From assembly GCF_001816145.1 (NCBI RefSeq), contig NZ_MDZB01000044.1:1-64000 (forward strand): a DNA stretch of 64,000 nt. The letters are read 5' to 3'. This stretch comes from Hymenobacter lapidarius (GTDB lineage: Bacteria > Bacteroidota > Bacteroidia > Cytophagales > Hymenobacteraceae). The stretch's first letter is position 1. The number at the start of each line of letters is the position of its first letter. Positions 35,431-43,638 of this stretch are shown one piece after another. The notes under the pieces were generated by a model. The model saw only the letters and a list, made by a program, of their open reading frames with translations, ran no database searches and was not told the DNA's origin. The position numbers and the translations under genes were made by a program.

Positions 35431-36376
35431 ATTTGTAGAGCAGCATGGCACCGTAGGAGTACCCGCCGCCGAATACGGTGATAATCACCTTATCGCCCCC
35501 TTTCAGCGTGTCCCAGACTTCCGATAGGCCGATGGCGGCGCCGGCGCAGCCGGTATTGCCCAGGCGGTCAATGTTGTTGACGGCCCGGCTGGGGTCAAGA
35601 CCCAGCTGCTTGACCACGTTTTTGGAAATGCGCAGGTTGGCTTGGTGCGGAATGAGGTACGTGAGGTCGGCCGTGGCAATGTGGTGCTTGTCGAGCAAGG
35701 TTTGGGTTACCTTGGCCATGTATGTGCACGCTTGCTGAAACACGTCGCGGCCGAAAGGCATCACAATGCCCTTTTCAACCGGTTTGAGGGTCACTGCTTC
35801 GTCGGCTTTGCCCACGGGCGCAGCCCCGCCGGTGATGACTTCGGTAATGTGCAGGTCGTCGGGGCTGATGCGCTCCTTGGAAATAAGCAGCGCTGCAGCG
35901 CCGTCGCCCCACAGGTGGCCGGCCATGGTGTCTTCCTCGTTGTTGTAGGCGGTGTTGTGCTCCGTTACCACCACAATGGCGCGGGTGGCTTTGCCCATGG
36001 CAAAGTATCCCTCCACGATTTCCACCGCATTGAGCAGCGAGGAGCACGCCGAGGAGATGCTGACCGTCGGAATTTCGTTGATGCCGAGGTAGCGCTGCAC
36101 GGCGTGGGCGGCCGTAAAGATGGTATCGTGCGGCGTATAGGTCCCCACCACGACCAGGTCGATAGAATCCTGGGCGAAGGAAGGCGCGGCAGCCAATACG
36201 GCCCGGGTAGCCTCAATGGCCATGGTGTTGGCGTTTTCGCCCGGAGCGGCTTTACGGCGCTCCTCAATGCCGGTTCGCTCAATTATCCACTCGCTGGCAA
36301 GGCCATTCAGGCGGGTGAAATGCGCATTGGTTACGACTGCCTCCGGGAGGTAGGCAGCCACATGATGAAGATACAC
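35429..36376 (-). CDS. 3-oxoacyl-ACP synthase III (FabH-like)
   Basis: 315 residues. KAS III enzymes start fatty-acid chains by condensing an acyl-CoA with malonyl-ACP. The triad is present: Cys in SISSACSSLLN near residue 112, His in LIPHQANLRI and Asn in LGNTGCAGAAIGL. GWERRTGIEER-like residues (WIIERTGIEERR) near the start fit. The genome may have another FabH, so this could serve a secondary pathway such as branched or secondary lipids. A -7 box lies 45 bases upstream. Confidence 0.9.
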   Translation of the reverse strand: MYLHHVAAYLPEAVVTNAHFTRLNGLASEWIIERTGIEERRKAAPGENANTMAIEATRAVLAAAPSFAQDSIDLVVVGTYTPHDTIFTAAHAVQRYLGINEIPTVSISSACSSLLNAVEIVEGYFAMGKATRAIVVVTEHNTAYNNEEDTMAGHLWGDGAAALLISKERISPDDLHITEVITGGAAPVGKADEAVTLKPVEKGIVMPFGRDVFQQACTYMAKVTQTLLDKHHIATADLTYLIPHQANLRISKNVVKQLGLDPSRAVNNIDRLGNTGCAGAAIGLSEVWDTLKGGDKVIITVFGGGYSYGAMLLYK

Positions 36377-36420
36377 AGGGTGGTGTTGGGTGGGATATTA
36401 TAGCGCGCTAAACAGTCTGG

Positions 36421-36428
36421 CAAAGGTA
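36421..36428 (-). promoter_or_regulatory. -7 box (TACCTTTG) before the KAS III gene
   Basis: Minus-strand TACCTTTG, 45 bases before the start codon. Confidence 0.55.
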
Positions 36429-36732
36429 CGGCGCCGGGCCCCCGGCAGCCTGAATAGCTGCTCATATGCCCGAATTTTACACTCTGAAGGGTGCTGTTGG
36501 TGGTGATTTCTGCATTGAAACAAGGTAGCGCACCACCGCTAACCATTAGCCCCGCAACCAGCAACGGGGCGATGCACGCGAATAGAAAGTTATAGGGATT
36601 GCCTGCTGTAAATGTCAGGTGGCTTACCCAATGGCTTGGGAGCAGGCAGTAGGATGCAGGCCTCGCACGGCGCCTTTGCTGACTGTTTATTTGCATAAAA
36701 GTGCTTTTGCTACACGCTGGCGTGAGTTGGCC

Positions 36733-36740
36733 TAATTTTG
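36733..36740 (+). promoter_or_regulatory. -7 box (TAATTTTG) immediately before the YbfF-like gene
   Basis: TAATTTTG matches TAnnTTTG and ends 4 bases before the ATG at 36745, with TTTG 23 bases upstream of it. If used, the mRNA would be leaderless or nearly so. Confidence 0.45.
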
Positions 36741-36744
36741 CCAC

Positions 36745-37530
36745 ATGTCGTCCCTCCTTCATTACCTCGACCAAGGCCAGGGCCAGCCCTTGGTCATTCT
36801 CCACGGCCTGTTCGGCACGCTTGACAACTGGCAGACCCTGGCCCGACGCTGGGCTACCGAAGCTGGCCTGCGTGTCATCAGCGTGGATTTGCGCAATCAC
36901 GGCCGCTCCTTTCAAAGCCCGGAGCATTCCTACGACCTCATGGCCCAGGACGTGCTGGCGCTGTTCGACCACTTGCAGTTGGGGCCTTATACCTCGCTGC
37001 TGGGCCACAGCATGGGCGGCAAGGTGGCCATGCGCTTTGCCCTCGACTACCCCGACCGCCTGGCCAACTTGCTAGTGATGGACATTGCCCCGCGCTTTTC
37101 CGACATGCAGCACCAGGACGACATTCTGGCGGGCCTGCAGGCCGTACCCCTGACCACGCTTGAAAACCGCCAGCAAGCCGACGAGGCCATGACCGTGCAC
37201 ATTCCGCAGCTGGGCGTGCGGCAGTTTTTGCTCAAAAACCTCTACCGCCGCGACGACAACTCCTTTGCCTGGCGCATCAACCTGGAAACCCTGGCTACCT
37301 CCATGGCGGCCGTGGGCGAGGAAACCACGGCCGCGCAGCCTTTTCTGAAGCCCGCGCTGTTTGTGCGGGGCGGCAAATCGAACTACATCACCGCCGAAGA
37401 CAAGCTCCACAGCATTCCGGCCCTCTTTCCCAACTCGCAGGTAGAAACCGTGGTCGACGCCGGCCACTGGCTGCACGCCGAAAAACCCGAGGAGGTATTC
37501 CAATTGGTGAAGGCCTTTGTGCAGCAGTAG
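36745..37530 (+). CDS. YbfF-like alpha/beta hydrolase (esterase)
   Basis: 261 residues. The oxyanion region LVILHGLFGTLDNWQTLAR and DLRNHGRS, the nucleophile elbow GHSMGGKVAM (Ser near residue 90), and a late histidine in DAGHWLHAEKPEEV give a complete active site of the YbfF/acyl-CoA esterase type. The natural substrate is unknown. It is followed by an RsmI-like gene 73 bases downstream. Confidence 0.9.
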   Translation: MSSLLHYLDQGQGQPLVILHGLFGTLDNWQTLARRWATEAGLRVISVDLRNHGRSFQSPEHSYDLMAQDVLALFDHLQLGPYTSLLGHSMGGKVAMRFALDYPDRLANLLVMDIAPRFSDMQHQDDILAGLQAVPLTTLENRQQADEAMTVHIPQLGVRQFLLKNLYRRDDNSFAWRINLETLATSMAAVGEETTAAQPFLKPALFVRGGKSNYITAEDKLHSIPALFPNSQVETVVDAGHWLHAEKPEEVFQLVKAFVQQ

Positions 37531-37603
37531 AAGCAAGTAGGCGCAACCTGGAGCCGGGTCCCAAGCCGCGGGGCCGTTCCTTTGCGCGCTCAACCCGCTG
37601 CTT

Positions 37604-38314
37604 ATGCCCGCTACGCTATACCTCCTGCCCACGCCCCTCGCCGAGGACACTGCCCCGCAAGTGCTGCCGCCGCAGGTGCTGGCCGCCGTGGCAGCCCTCC
37701 CCTACTTCCTGGCAGAAAACGCCCGCACGGCCCGCCGCTTCGTGAAAAGCGTAGCCCCCGCCCGCGTGATTGAGGACATCCGCTTCACCGTCATCGACAA
37801 AGACAGCACCGACGCCGAGGTGCGCGCCGCCCTGGTGCCGCTGGTGAAAGAAGGCATCGACGGCGGCATCCTCAGCGAAGCCGGCTGCCCCGGCATTGCC
37901 GACCCCGGCGCGGCGCTGGTGCGCGAGGCCCACCGCCTGGGCCTGCGCGTGGTGCCACTGGTGGGCCCGTCATCGTTGCTTTTGGCCTTGATGGCGTCGG
38001 GATTGAACGGGCAGCAGTTTGCGTTTCACGGCTACCTCCCCATTGAGAAAGCGCCGCGCATCGCGGCCATCAAAACGCTGGAACGGGAAGGGCAGCAGCG
38101 GCAGCAGTCGCAGCTGTTTATTGAGACGCCCTACCGCAACGGGGCCTTGTTCGCCGATTTGGTGGCGCACCTGCAGCCCGGCACCCGCCTGTGCGTGGCG
38201 GCGGATGTAACCGGAGCAGGCGAATTCATCAAAACCCTTACGGTGAGTGACTGGCGCCGCCTGCCGACGCCTGAGCTGCACAAGATTCCTACGGTATTCG
38301 TGATTGGCACGTGA
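37604..38314 (+). CDS. RsmI-like tetrapyrrole-methylase family protein
   Basis: 236 residues. The SAM-binding fold of the TP-methylase family is seen in LYLLPTPL, the block EAGCPGIADPGAALVREAHRLGL, VPLVGPSSLLLALMASGL and FIETPYRNGAL. RsmI proper, which methylates C1402 of 16S rRNA, is longer; this shorter paralogue is common in Bacteroidota and its target is not settled. A terminator-like hairpin follows. Confidence 0.88.
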   Translation: MPATLYLLPTPLAEDTAPQVLPPQVLAAVAALPYFLAENARTARRFVKSVAPARVIEDIRFTVIDKDSTDAEVRAALVPLVKEGIDGGILSEAGCPGIADPGAALVREAHRLGLRVVPLVGPSSLLLALMASGLNGQQFAFHGYLPIEKAPRIAAIKTLEREGQQRQQSQLFIETPYRNGALFADLVAHLQPGTRLCVAADVTGAGEFIKTLTVSDWRRLPTPELHKIPTVFVIGT

Positions 38315-38357
38315 GCACAAGCTCCCCTCCTTAAAAAAGGAGGGAAACTTGATGTGC
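38315..38357. terminator. Hairpin between rsmI-like and amt (convergent genes)
   Basis: GCACAAGCTCCCCTCCTT pairs with AAGGAGGG...CTTG..GTGC around an A-run. It starts at the stop codon and ends 3 bases before the amt stop. It probably ends transcripts from one or both sides. Confidence 0.65.
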
Positions 38358-38359
38358 AG

Positions 38360-39700
38360 CTACGCTACGGCCATCACCGTTTCGCCGTGCTGGCTGACGT
38401 CGAGGCCAGCGGCTTCGTGGCAGGCATTTACCCGAATGGGAATCAGCAGGTTGGTGAATTTGTAGAGCGCGAACGAGCCGCCGAAGGTGAACAAGGAGAT
38501 GAACGCCAGCGCGCCGAGGTGATGCCAAAGCAGCGTAGGCGACCCAGTGATGAGCCCGCCTTCTTTGGCAAATATGGCTGTCATTATCATGCCCACGATG
38601 CCGCCCACGCCGTGGCAGGGGAACACATCGAGGGTATCGTCCAGCGTGGTGCGGGTTTTTAGGGCCACGGCCCAGGCGCTGATGGCCGACGCGCTGGCTC
38701 CAATGAACAACGCCGGGCCGTAGCTCACGTAGCCCGCCGCGGGCGTAATGGCCACCAGGCCCACCACCGCGCCTATTGCAGCGCCCACCGCCGAAGGACG
38801 CTGCCCGCGCACGGCCTCAATCAGCATCCACGTCAGCATGGCCGCGGCCGAGGCCATGTGGGTAGTAAAAAAGGCCTGCACCGCCACCGTATTGGCTGCC
38901 AGCGCCGAACCGGAGTTGAAGCCGAACCACCCGAACCACAGCAGGCCTGTCCCCAGCAGAACGAAGGGAATGTTCACGGGAATGTGCTGATGGCCGGCTT
39001 TGTGCGCCTCGCGCCGGCCCAGGGCCAGCGCGCCGGCCAGCGCCGCAAACCCCGCCGCGATGTGCACCACCGTGCCGCCCGCAAAGTCCAGCACACCCCA
39101 CCGGAACAGGAAGCCGTCAGGGTGCCAAGTCCAGTGGGCCAGGGGGCAGTAGATAAACAGGCTGAACAAGCACATGAACAGCAGGTAGCCCCAGAAACGA
39201 ATGCGCTCCGCGAAAGCCCCGCTAATCAGGGCGGGCGTGATAATGGCAAATTTTAACTGAAAGGCGGCGTAGAGCACCAGGGGCAGGTTGGGAGCCAAGC
39301 GTGGGTGCGGGGCCGTACCCACGTGGTTGAAAAGCAGAAACGTGAGCGGATTGCCAATGATGCCGCCGATACTGTTGCCAAAAGCAAGCGAAAACCCCAC
39401 CACATACCACAGCACCGAAATCACACCGAGGGCAATAAAGCTTTGCAGCATGGTTGAAATCACGCTGCGCTTGCTCACCATCCCGCCGTAGAAAAACGCC
39501 AGGCCCGGCACCATAAACAGCACCAGCCCGGAAGCCGTGAGCATCCACGCCAGGTCGGCGGCAACGAAAGCATCGGGCCGGGCGTCGGGGTGGTCCTGTG
39601 GTATCACGGCTGCTACAAGAGCCAGCAGTAATAGAAGGGCGAGGCAGACAGCAGCCAGATTCTGTTTGCGAGTCATCGCAAGTATGTTTTTAGTAGTCAT
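38360..39700 (-). CDS. amt: Ammonium transporter
   Basis: 446 residues with a signal-like N terminus and eleven further helices. Typical Amt motifs are present: ADLAWMLTASGLVLFMVPGLAFFYGG, DFAGGTVVHIAAGFAALAGAL (pore histidine), LGTGLLWFGWFGFNSGSALA, and FPCHGVGGIVGMI (second pore histidine). It conducts ammonium across the inner membrane. Usually glnK follows amt; here a histidine kinase gene lies upstream and no PII gene is seen. The start ATG at 39700 lies in a small palindrome. Confidence 0.96.
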   Translation of the reverse strand: MTTKNILAMTRKQNLAAVCLALLLLLALVAAVIPQDHPDARPDAFVAADLAWMLTASGLVLFMVPGLAFFYGGMVSKRSVISTMLQSFIALGVISVLWYVVGFSLAFGNSIGGIIGNPLTFLLFNHVGTAPHPRLAPNLPLVLYAAFQLKFAIITPALISGAFAERIRFWGYLLFMCLFSLFIYCPLAHWTWHPDGFLFRWGVLDFAGGTVVHIAAGFAALAGALALGRREAHKAGHQHIPVNIPFVLLGTGLLWFGWFGFNSGSALAANTVAVQAFFTTHMASAAAMLTWMLIEAVRGQRPSAVGAAIGAVVGLVAITPAAGYVSYGPALFIGASASAISAWAVALKTRTTLDDTLDVFPCHGVGGIVGMIMTAIFAKEGGLITGSPTLLWHHLGALAFISLFTFGGSFALYKFTNLLIPIRVNACHEAAGLDVSQHGETVMAVA

Positions 39701-39710
39701 GCTACTACTA
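39691..39710 (-). promoter_or_regulatory. Small palindrome over the amt start codon
   Basis: TAGTAG and CTACTA flank the ATG of amt as a perfect 6-base inverted repeat with a 5-base centre. In mRNA this would be a hairpin hiding the start codon. It could control translation, or be an operator; this is a guess from position. Confidence 0.35.
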
Positions 39711-39841
39711 AATTACATTTATTTTCGAAAATAACCTTTTAAAATAAGGGGTGTCAGCTGTTTCTCTTAAAATAAAACCTAAATGGGCCTTAAATTCAAT
39801 GGTAGTTACCTAAAATTTGACAAATTAAATCAGAGCCACTC

Positions 39842-41143
39842 TTAGTTGAAGCGAATGGCGAAGACGGTGCGGCCGTTTTCCTCGGAATGCAGCTGAAAAG
39901 CGAACCCGTGGGCCATGAGAATGTCCCGGACCAACGTTAGGCCGATGCCCTGGCCGTCGCGCTTGGTGCTGAAAAAGGGGGTGAAGAGTCGTTGGCTCAC
40001 CTCCGGTGAGAGGCAGGGGCCGTCGTTTTCGATGAACACGGCGGGCGGCTGGGCGGTGGTGCGGACCCACACATTGCCGTCGTGCCCGATGGCTTCGAGG
40101 GCGTTTTTGGTGATATTGAGCACTGCTTGCTCCAGCTGCTGGGCATCGAAGCGGAGCACGAGCGGGCTAGCGGGAAGCTCCAGGTGCCACTTGATGCGGC
40201 GCTCCTCGCTCTGGGGCTGGAGCAGCCGGCCGATGCCGCGCAGCAGAGCGTGCAGGTCGGTGGGCTGGGGCGTGGGCGGGGGCAGCCGCACCAGGTGCGC
40301 GAAGTTGGCAATGAAGTTGGCCAGCTGCGTGTTGCGCGCAATGCTCACGTCCAGGGCCTGCGTGAAGTCGGGCTGGTCGTGGGCGTGGAGCTGGGGGGCG
40401 TAGTGGTGGAAGCTATGCAGAATGGAGTTGATGGCCCCGATGGAGTTGTTGATTTCGTGGGAAATCATGCGAATCAGCTTGCCATAGGCCTCTTTTTCCT
40501 GCTGAATCAGTTCCTGCGTCAGCTCCTCCAGCATGATAAAGCGGCGCGTGAAGCCCCGGTCTAGGAAGTGCGCGGCGTGGGCCCGGAAGGTTTGCAGGCC
40601 GGACAGGCGCAGGGCCTGGGGCTGGTTGTCGGCGAGGCCGGCCAGCGCGGGGCCCCAGGCGCCGGGCAGCGCCGCCGGCAGCTGGCCCAGCAAAGCCGCG
40701 CCCGGCTGGTTGAGGAACTGCTCCGCCGCGGCGTTCACGCCCTCAATGCGCCCATCAAAATCCAGAATGAGAATGCCCGCCGGCGAGGCCTGAATAAGGC
40801 GTTCGAGCAGAAAACTCTTCTCGTGCTGGCTCACCCGCTCCTGCCGCAGGGCGTCAATCATTTGGTTATAAACGTGAATGAGCTGGTCCATCTCGCGCTG
40901 GCCCACGGGCACGAATTTCATCGAAAAATCCTTGGCCTCGATGGCCGCCGTGCCCGCCGCAATCAACTCAAAAGGCCGCACGAAGCCCCGATAGAGCTGT
41001 ATAGTGAGGAAAATACTCACCAGGAGCAGCGCTTCAGCCGCCACAAACAGCACAGGGTTGGTCGTGCGCAACTGCGCCGCCAGCGCAATAAGCACGGCAT
41101 GGATGATGACTACAAAAAGCAGAAATTGGGTACGAAGCGTCAT
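39842..41143 (-). CDS. NtrY-type sensor histidine kinase
   Basis: 433 residues from ATG 41143. Two N-terminal membrane helices (about 6-23 and 30-48) leave almost no periplasmic loop, so the signal may be sensed in the membrane or cytoplasm. A HAMP-like segment, a PAS domain (SPAGILILDFDGRIEGVNAAA, about 125-150), the phospho-histidine in MISHEINNSIGAI near 230, the N-box NITKNALEAIG and G-box STKRDGQGIGLTLVRDIL follow. It is the last gene of the minus-strand run, after its NtrC-type partner. An upstream extension would lie in a repeat. Confidence 0.92.
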   Translation of the reverse strand: MTLRTQFLLFVVIIHAVLIALAAQLRTTNPVLFVAAEALLLVSIFLTIQLYRGFVRPFELIAAGTAAIEAKDFSMKFVPVGQREMDQLIHVYNQMIDALRQERVSQHEKSFLLERLIQASPAGILILDFDGRIEGVNAAAEQFLNQPGAALLGQLPAALPGAWGPALAGLADNQPQALRLSGLQTFRAHAAHFLDRGFTRRFIMLEELTQELIQQEKEAYGKLIRMISHEINNSIGAINSILHSFHHYAPQLHAHDQPDFTQALDVSIARNTQLANFIANFAHLVRLPPPTPQPTDLHALLRGIGRLLQPQSEERRIKWHLELPASPLVLRFDAQQLEQAVLNITKNALEAIGHDGNVWVRTTAQPPAVFIENDGPCLSPEVSQRLFTPFFSTKRDGQGIGLTLVRDILMAHGFAFQLHSEENGRTVFAIRFN

Positions 41144-41146
41144 GCT

Positions 41147-41255
41147 GTAGGAACGCGCCTTGGCGCGTTCAATCGTTGAATCTGGCGCGCTGTGTTCAGT
41201 TGCGGAACCCAATATGGCACGTTCAACGATTGAACGCACCGAGGCGCGTTCCTAC
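41147..41255. repeat. Long inverted repeat between the response regulator and kinase genes
   Basis: Arms 41147-41180 and 41222-41255 (34 bases, two mismatches), beginning GTAGGAACGCGCC. The right arm contains the TAG stop of the regulator at 41252; the left arm ends 4 bases from the kinase ATG. Confidence 0.88.
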
Positions 41256-42664
41256 TCGAAGGGAATGGCGTGCTTTTCCAGCCTGCGGTAAAGCGCGCCC
41301 CGGCTCAGGCCCAGGGCTTTGGCTACGCGACTGATGTTGCCGCCGTAGTGGCTCAAGGACTGCCGAATCATGTGGGCTTCCAACTCGTCCAGGGTCATGG
41401 TGCCGGGCGCGGGCAGCTCGCCGGGTGCGGGGCCGTGCCCGGCAGGGACGCGGGCGGGCAGATGCTGGGCATTGGCCTGGAAGTCTTCGGGCCCCAGCTC
41501 TTCTTTGCCGCTCACGAGCACGGCGCGCTCCACCAGGTTTTTAAGCTCGCGGATGTTGCCGGGCAAGGGCTGTTCGCGGAGCCAGTGCAGGGCGCGGGTG
41601 CTCACGCGCAGGGCCGGGCGGTGGTAAGTAGCGCGCAGCTGGTCCACGAAGTGCTGGGTGAGGAGCGGCACGTCAGCGGGCCGCTCGCGCAGGGCCGGCA
41701 GGCGCACCGTAATCAGGTTGATGCGGTAGAACAGGTCTTCGCGGAAAAGACCCTGCGCCACCATCTCGGCCAGGTTGCGGTTGGTGGCGGCGATGACGCG
41801 GATGTCGAGGCGACGGGGCTTGCTGTCGCCCAGTACCTCGTAGGTCCGGTCTTGCAGCACGCGCAGCAATTTCACCTGCGAAGCCAACTCCAGCTCCCCA
41901 ATCTCATCGAGGAATATGGTGCCGCCATTAGCCAGCTCGAAGCGGCCCGCCCGGTCAGCCTTGGCGTCGGTGAAGGCCCCGCGCCGGTGGCCAAACATCT
42001 CGCTTTCAAACAGCGAAGCCGAAATGCCGCCCAGGTTCACCTTCACGAACGGCTGGTGCCGGCGGTGGCTGTTGTGGTGAATGGCTTCGGCAATGAGCTC
42101 CTTGCCGGTGCCGCTTTCCCCTTCAATCAGCACCGATGCATCAGTGGGCGCCACTTGGCCCACGTGGCGCAGCACGTGCAGCAGCTGCGGGTCGTGGCCA
42201 ACGATGCCGGCCAGGCGGTACTGCTGGTCGAGCTGGCGGCGGCTGGCGGCGGGGCTGGCGGTTTCGGAAGGGTCGGTTTCGCGGGCCGCCGGGCCGGCAT
42301 TCAGGGCCAGCACCGTGCGGATGGTTTGCAGCAGGGTTTCGTTGTCCCAGGGCTTGGTGACGAACTCGGCCGCGCCGGCCTTCATGCCCTCCACGGCCAG
42401 GCCGATAGAACCCCAGCCGGTGATGAGAATCACGGGCACTTGCGGGGCCAGCGCTTTCACTTCGCGCAGCAGGGCCAGCCCATCGGCGCCGGTGGTGGCG
42501 AGGGAAAAATTCATGTCCATCAGCACCAGCTGAGGCGGCATTTCGCGCACTACGGCCAGCGTTTTGGGGGCAGTGGCCACAGCCTGCGCGTCGTAGCCCG
42601 CCTGCTTAAGCAGCAGTTTTAGGGAAGTCCGGACGGCAAGGTCGTCGTCAACAATAAGCAACAT
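41252..42664 (-). CDS. NtrC-type sigma-54-dependent response regulator
   Basis: 470 residues. A receiver domain (LLIVDDDLAVR, phospho-acceptor Asp in VLMDMNF near residue 50, Thr/Lys partners in ILITGWGS and TKPWD) leads to the AAA+ domain, with Walker A GESGTGKE and IFLDEIGELE. A Fis-type DNA-binding helix-turn-helix closes the chain (YGGNISRVAKALGLSRGALYRRL). The sigma-54 contact loop reads GAFTDA instead of GAFTGA, a variant I believe occurs in this phylum. It is upstream of its kinase and downstream of the efflux genes, whose promoter looks sigma-54 dependent. Confidence 0.95.
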   Translation of the reverse strand: MLLIVDDDLAVRTSLKLLLKQAGYDAQAVATAPKTLAVVREMPPQLVLMDMNFSLATTGADGLALLREVKALAPQVPVILITGWGSIGLAVEGMKAGAAEFVTKPWDNETLLQTIRTVLALNAGPAARETDPSETASPAASRRQLDQQYRLAGIVGHDPQLLHVLRHVGQVAPTDASVLIEGESGTGKELIAEAIHHNSHRRHQPFVKVNLGGISASLFESEMFGHRRGAFTDAKADRAGRFELANGGTIFLDEIGELELASQVKLLRVLQDRTYEVLGDSKPRRLDIRVIAATNRNLAEMVAQGLFREDLFYRINLITVRLPALRERPADVPLLTQHFVDQLRATYHRPALRVSTRALHWLREQPLPGNIRELKNLVERAVLVSGKEELGPEDFQANAQHLPARVPAGHGPAPGELPAPGTMTLDELEAHMIRQSLSHYGGNISRVAKALGLSRGALYRRLEKHAIPFE

Positions 42665-42686
42665 GAAGCAGAAAAAAGGTGCGAAA

Positions 42687-42761
42687 ATTTAGCTTTTAGC
42701 AGTTCGTCGTTAGCTTTTTGGGGTCTTCACCAAGCTAACGGCTAATGGCGAATGGCTAAAT
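42687..42761. repeat. Inverted repeat between the GIN-domain and regulator genes
   Basis: Arms 42687-42716 and 42732-42761 (30 bases, 23 matching) of degenerate GTTAGC/TTTAGC words fill the gap. Confidence 0.7.
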
Positions 42762-42777
42762 TCTAACAACGAGGCAT

Positions 42778-43488
42778 TTACCGTTTCTTCACGCTGCCGC
42801 CGCTGCTGGTGTGCTTGGTGACCGCCTGCGGTGAGCCGCCGTAGCGCACGTCACCTCCGCTGGAAGCATTGGCGGTCAGCTTCTTCTGCACGGCCACGGC
42901 CACGGTACCGCCGCTCGAAGCCGAAGCCTCGCAAGCGGTGGCCTGCAGGTTGTCGCCCTTGAATACGCCGCCGCTGGAGGCCTGCACGTTCAGGCTTTCC
43001 ACATTGCCGCTCAAGGTGGCCACCCCGCCGCTGCTCACGCGGGCCTGGACGCTTTTGGCCGTAAAATCAGGAGCCGAGACAACGGCGCCCGAGCCCACTT
43101 CCAGCCGGAAGTCGCCCACGGTGTAGCCATTTTTCACTTCTACCCTTGAGCCGCTGCCAACTTCCAGGGCCGTGAGCGGAGCGGCCACAATGCTCACCCG
43201 CAGGTTGCGGGGGCGGTTGTCCTTGCTCCAGGCTTCGTTGAGCTTGTGGTCGAAGCTGACTTTAAGCACGCCGTCGCGCACTTCGGTTTTGAGGCGGGCC
43301 AGTAGCTCGGGGGTATCGGCGCTGGCTTCTACGCGCTGAATGGGGCCCGCAGCCAGGGTCACCTGCACCCCGCCGGAAACATCAACGGCGGTAAAATTAC
43401 CCAGGGAGCGGACTTCGGGCGCGGTTTGGGCCAGGGCGGGCACCAGAGCCAGGAGCCAAAGCAGGGCGAGGATGGTGAGGTTTTTCAT
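42778..43488 (-). CDS. Exported GIN-domain (DUF2807) protein
   Basis: 236 residues with a signal peptide (MKNLTILALLWLLALVPALAQ). The remainder is a head GIN domain, a right-handed beta-helix-like fold with repeated turns of SSGG type (ARVSSGGVATLSGNVESL, QASSGGVFKG, ASSGGTVAV, NASSGGDVRYGG). Such proteins are periplasmic or surface adhesin-like proteins of unknown function, often next to envelope-stress or ABC operons. It lies between the permease and regulator genes. Confidence 0.88.
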   Translation of the reverse strand: MKNLTILALLWLLALVPALAQTAPEVRSLGNFTAVDVSGGVQVTLAAGPIQRVEASADTPELLARLKTEVRDGVLKVSFDHKLNEAWSKDNRPRNLRVSIVAAPLTALEVGSGSRVEVKNGYTVGDFRLEVGSGAVVSAPDFTAKSVQARVSSGGVATLSGNVESLNVQASSGGVFKGDNLQATACEASASSGGTVAVAVQKKLTANASSGGDVRYGGSPQAVTKHTSSGGSVKKR

Positions 43489-43638
43489 GCGAAAAAAGGA
43501 GAAAAGGATGAGAAAAAGTAACAGCGTTCGACTACCCAGATGCGTTCTGATTGCGGCGGGTTGCCCCGGCTACCGGTAATTCCACGGTTCGTTAGCGTTT
43601 CTCGTAAAATAAAGTGTAAAGCTGACTTATTCGGGCGT

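Larger units (their letters stand above)
36377..36744. other. Divergent gene gap between the KAS III and hydrolase genes
   Basis: 368 bases without a convincing gene. It holds a -7 box for each side (36421 minus, 36733 plus). Between them there is no RNA fold that I can identify as a known riboswitch. Confidence 0.5.

Noticed and set aside
36377..36744. Riboswitch or small RNA in the 368-base gap
   Set aside because: No conserved core of any known class could be recognised; only promoter boxes are supported.
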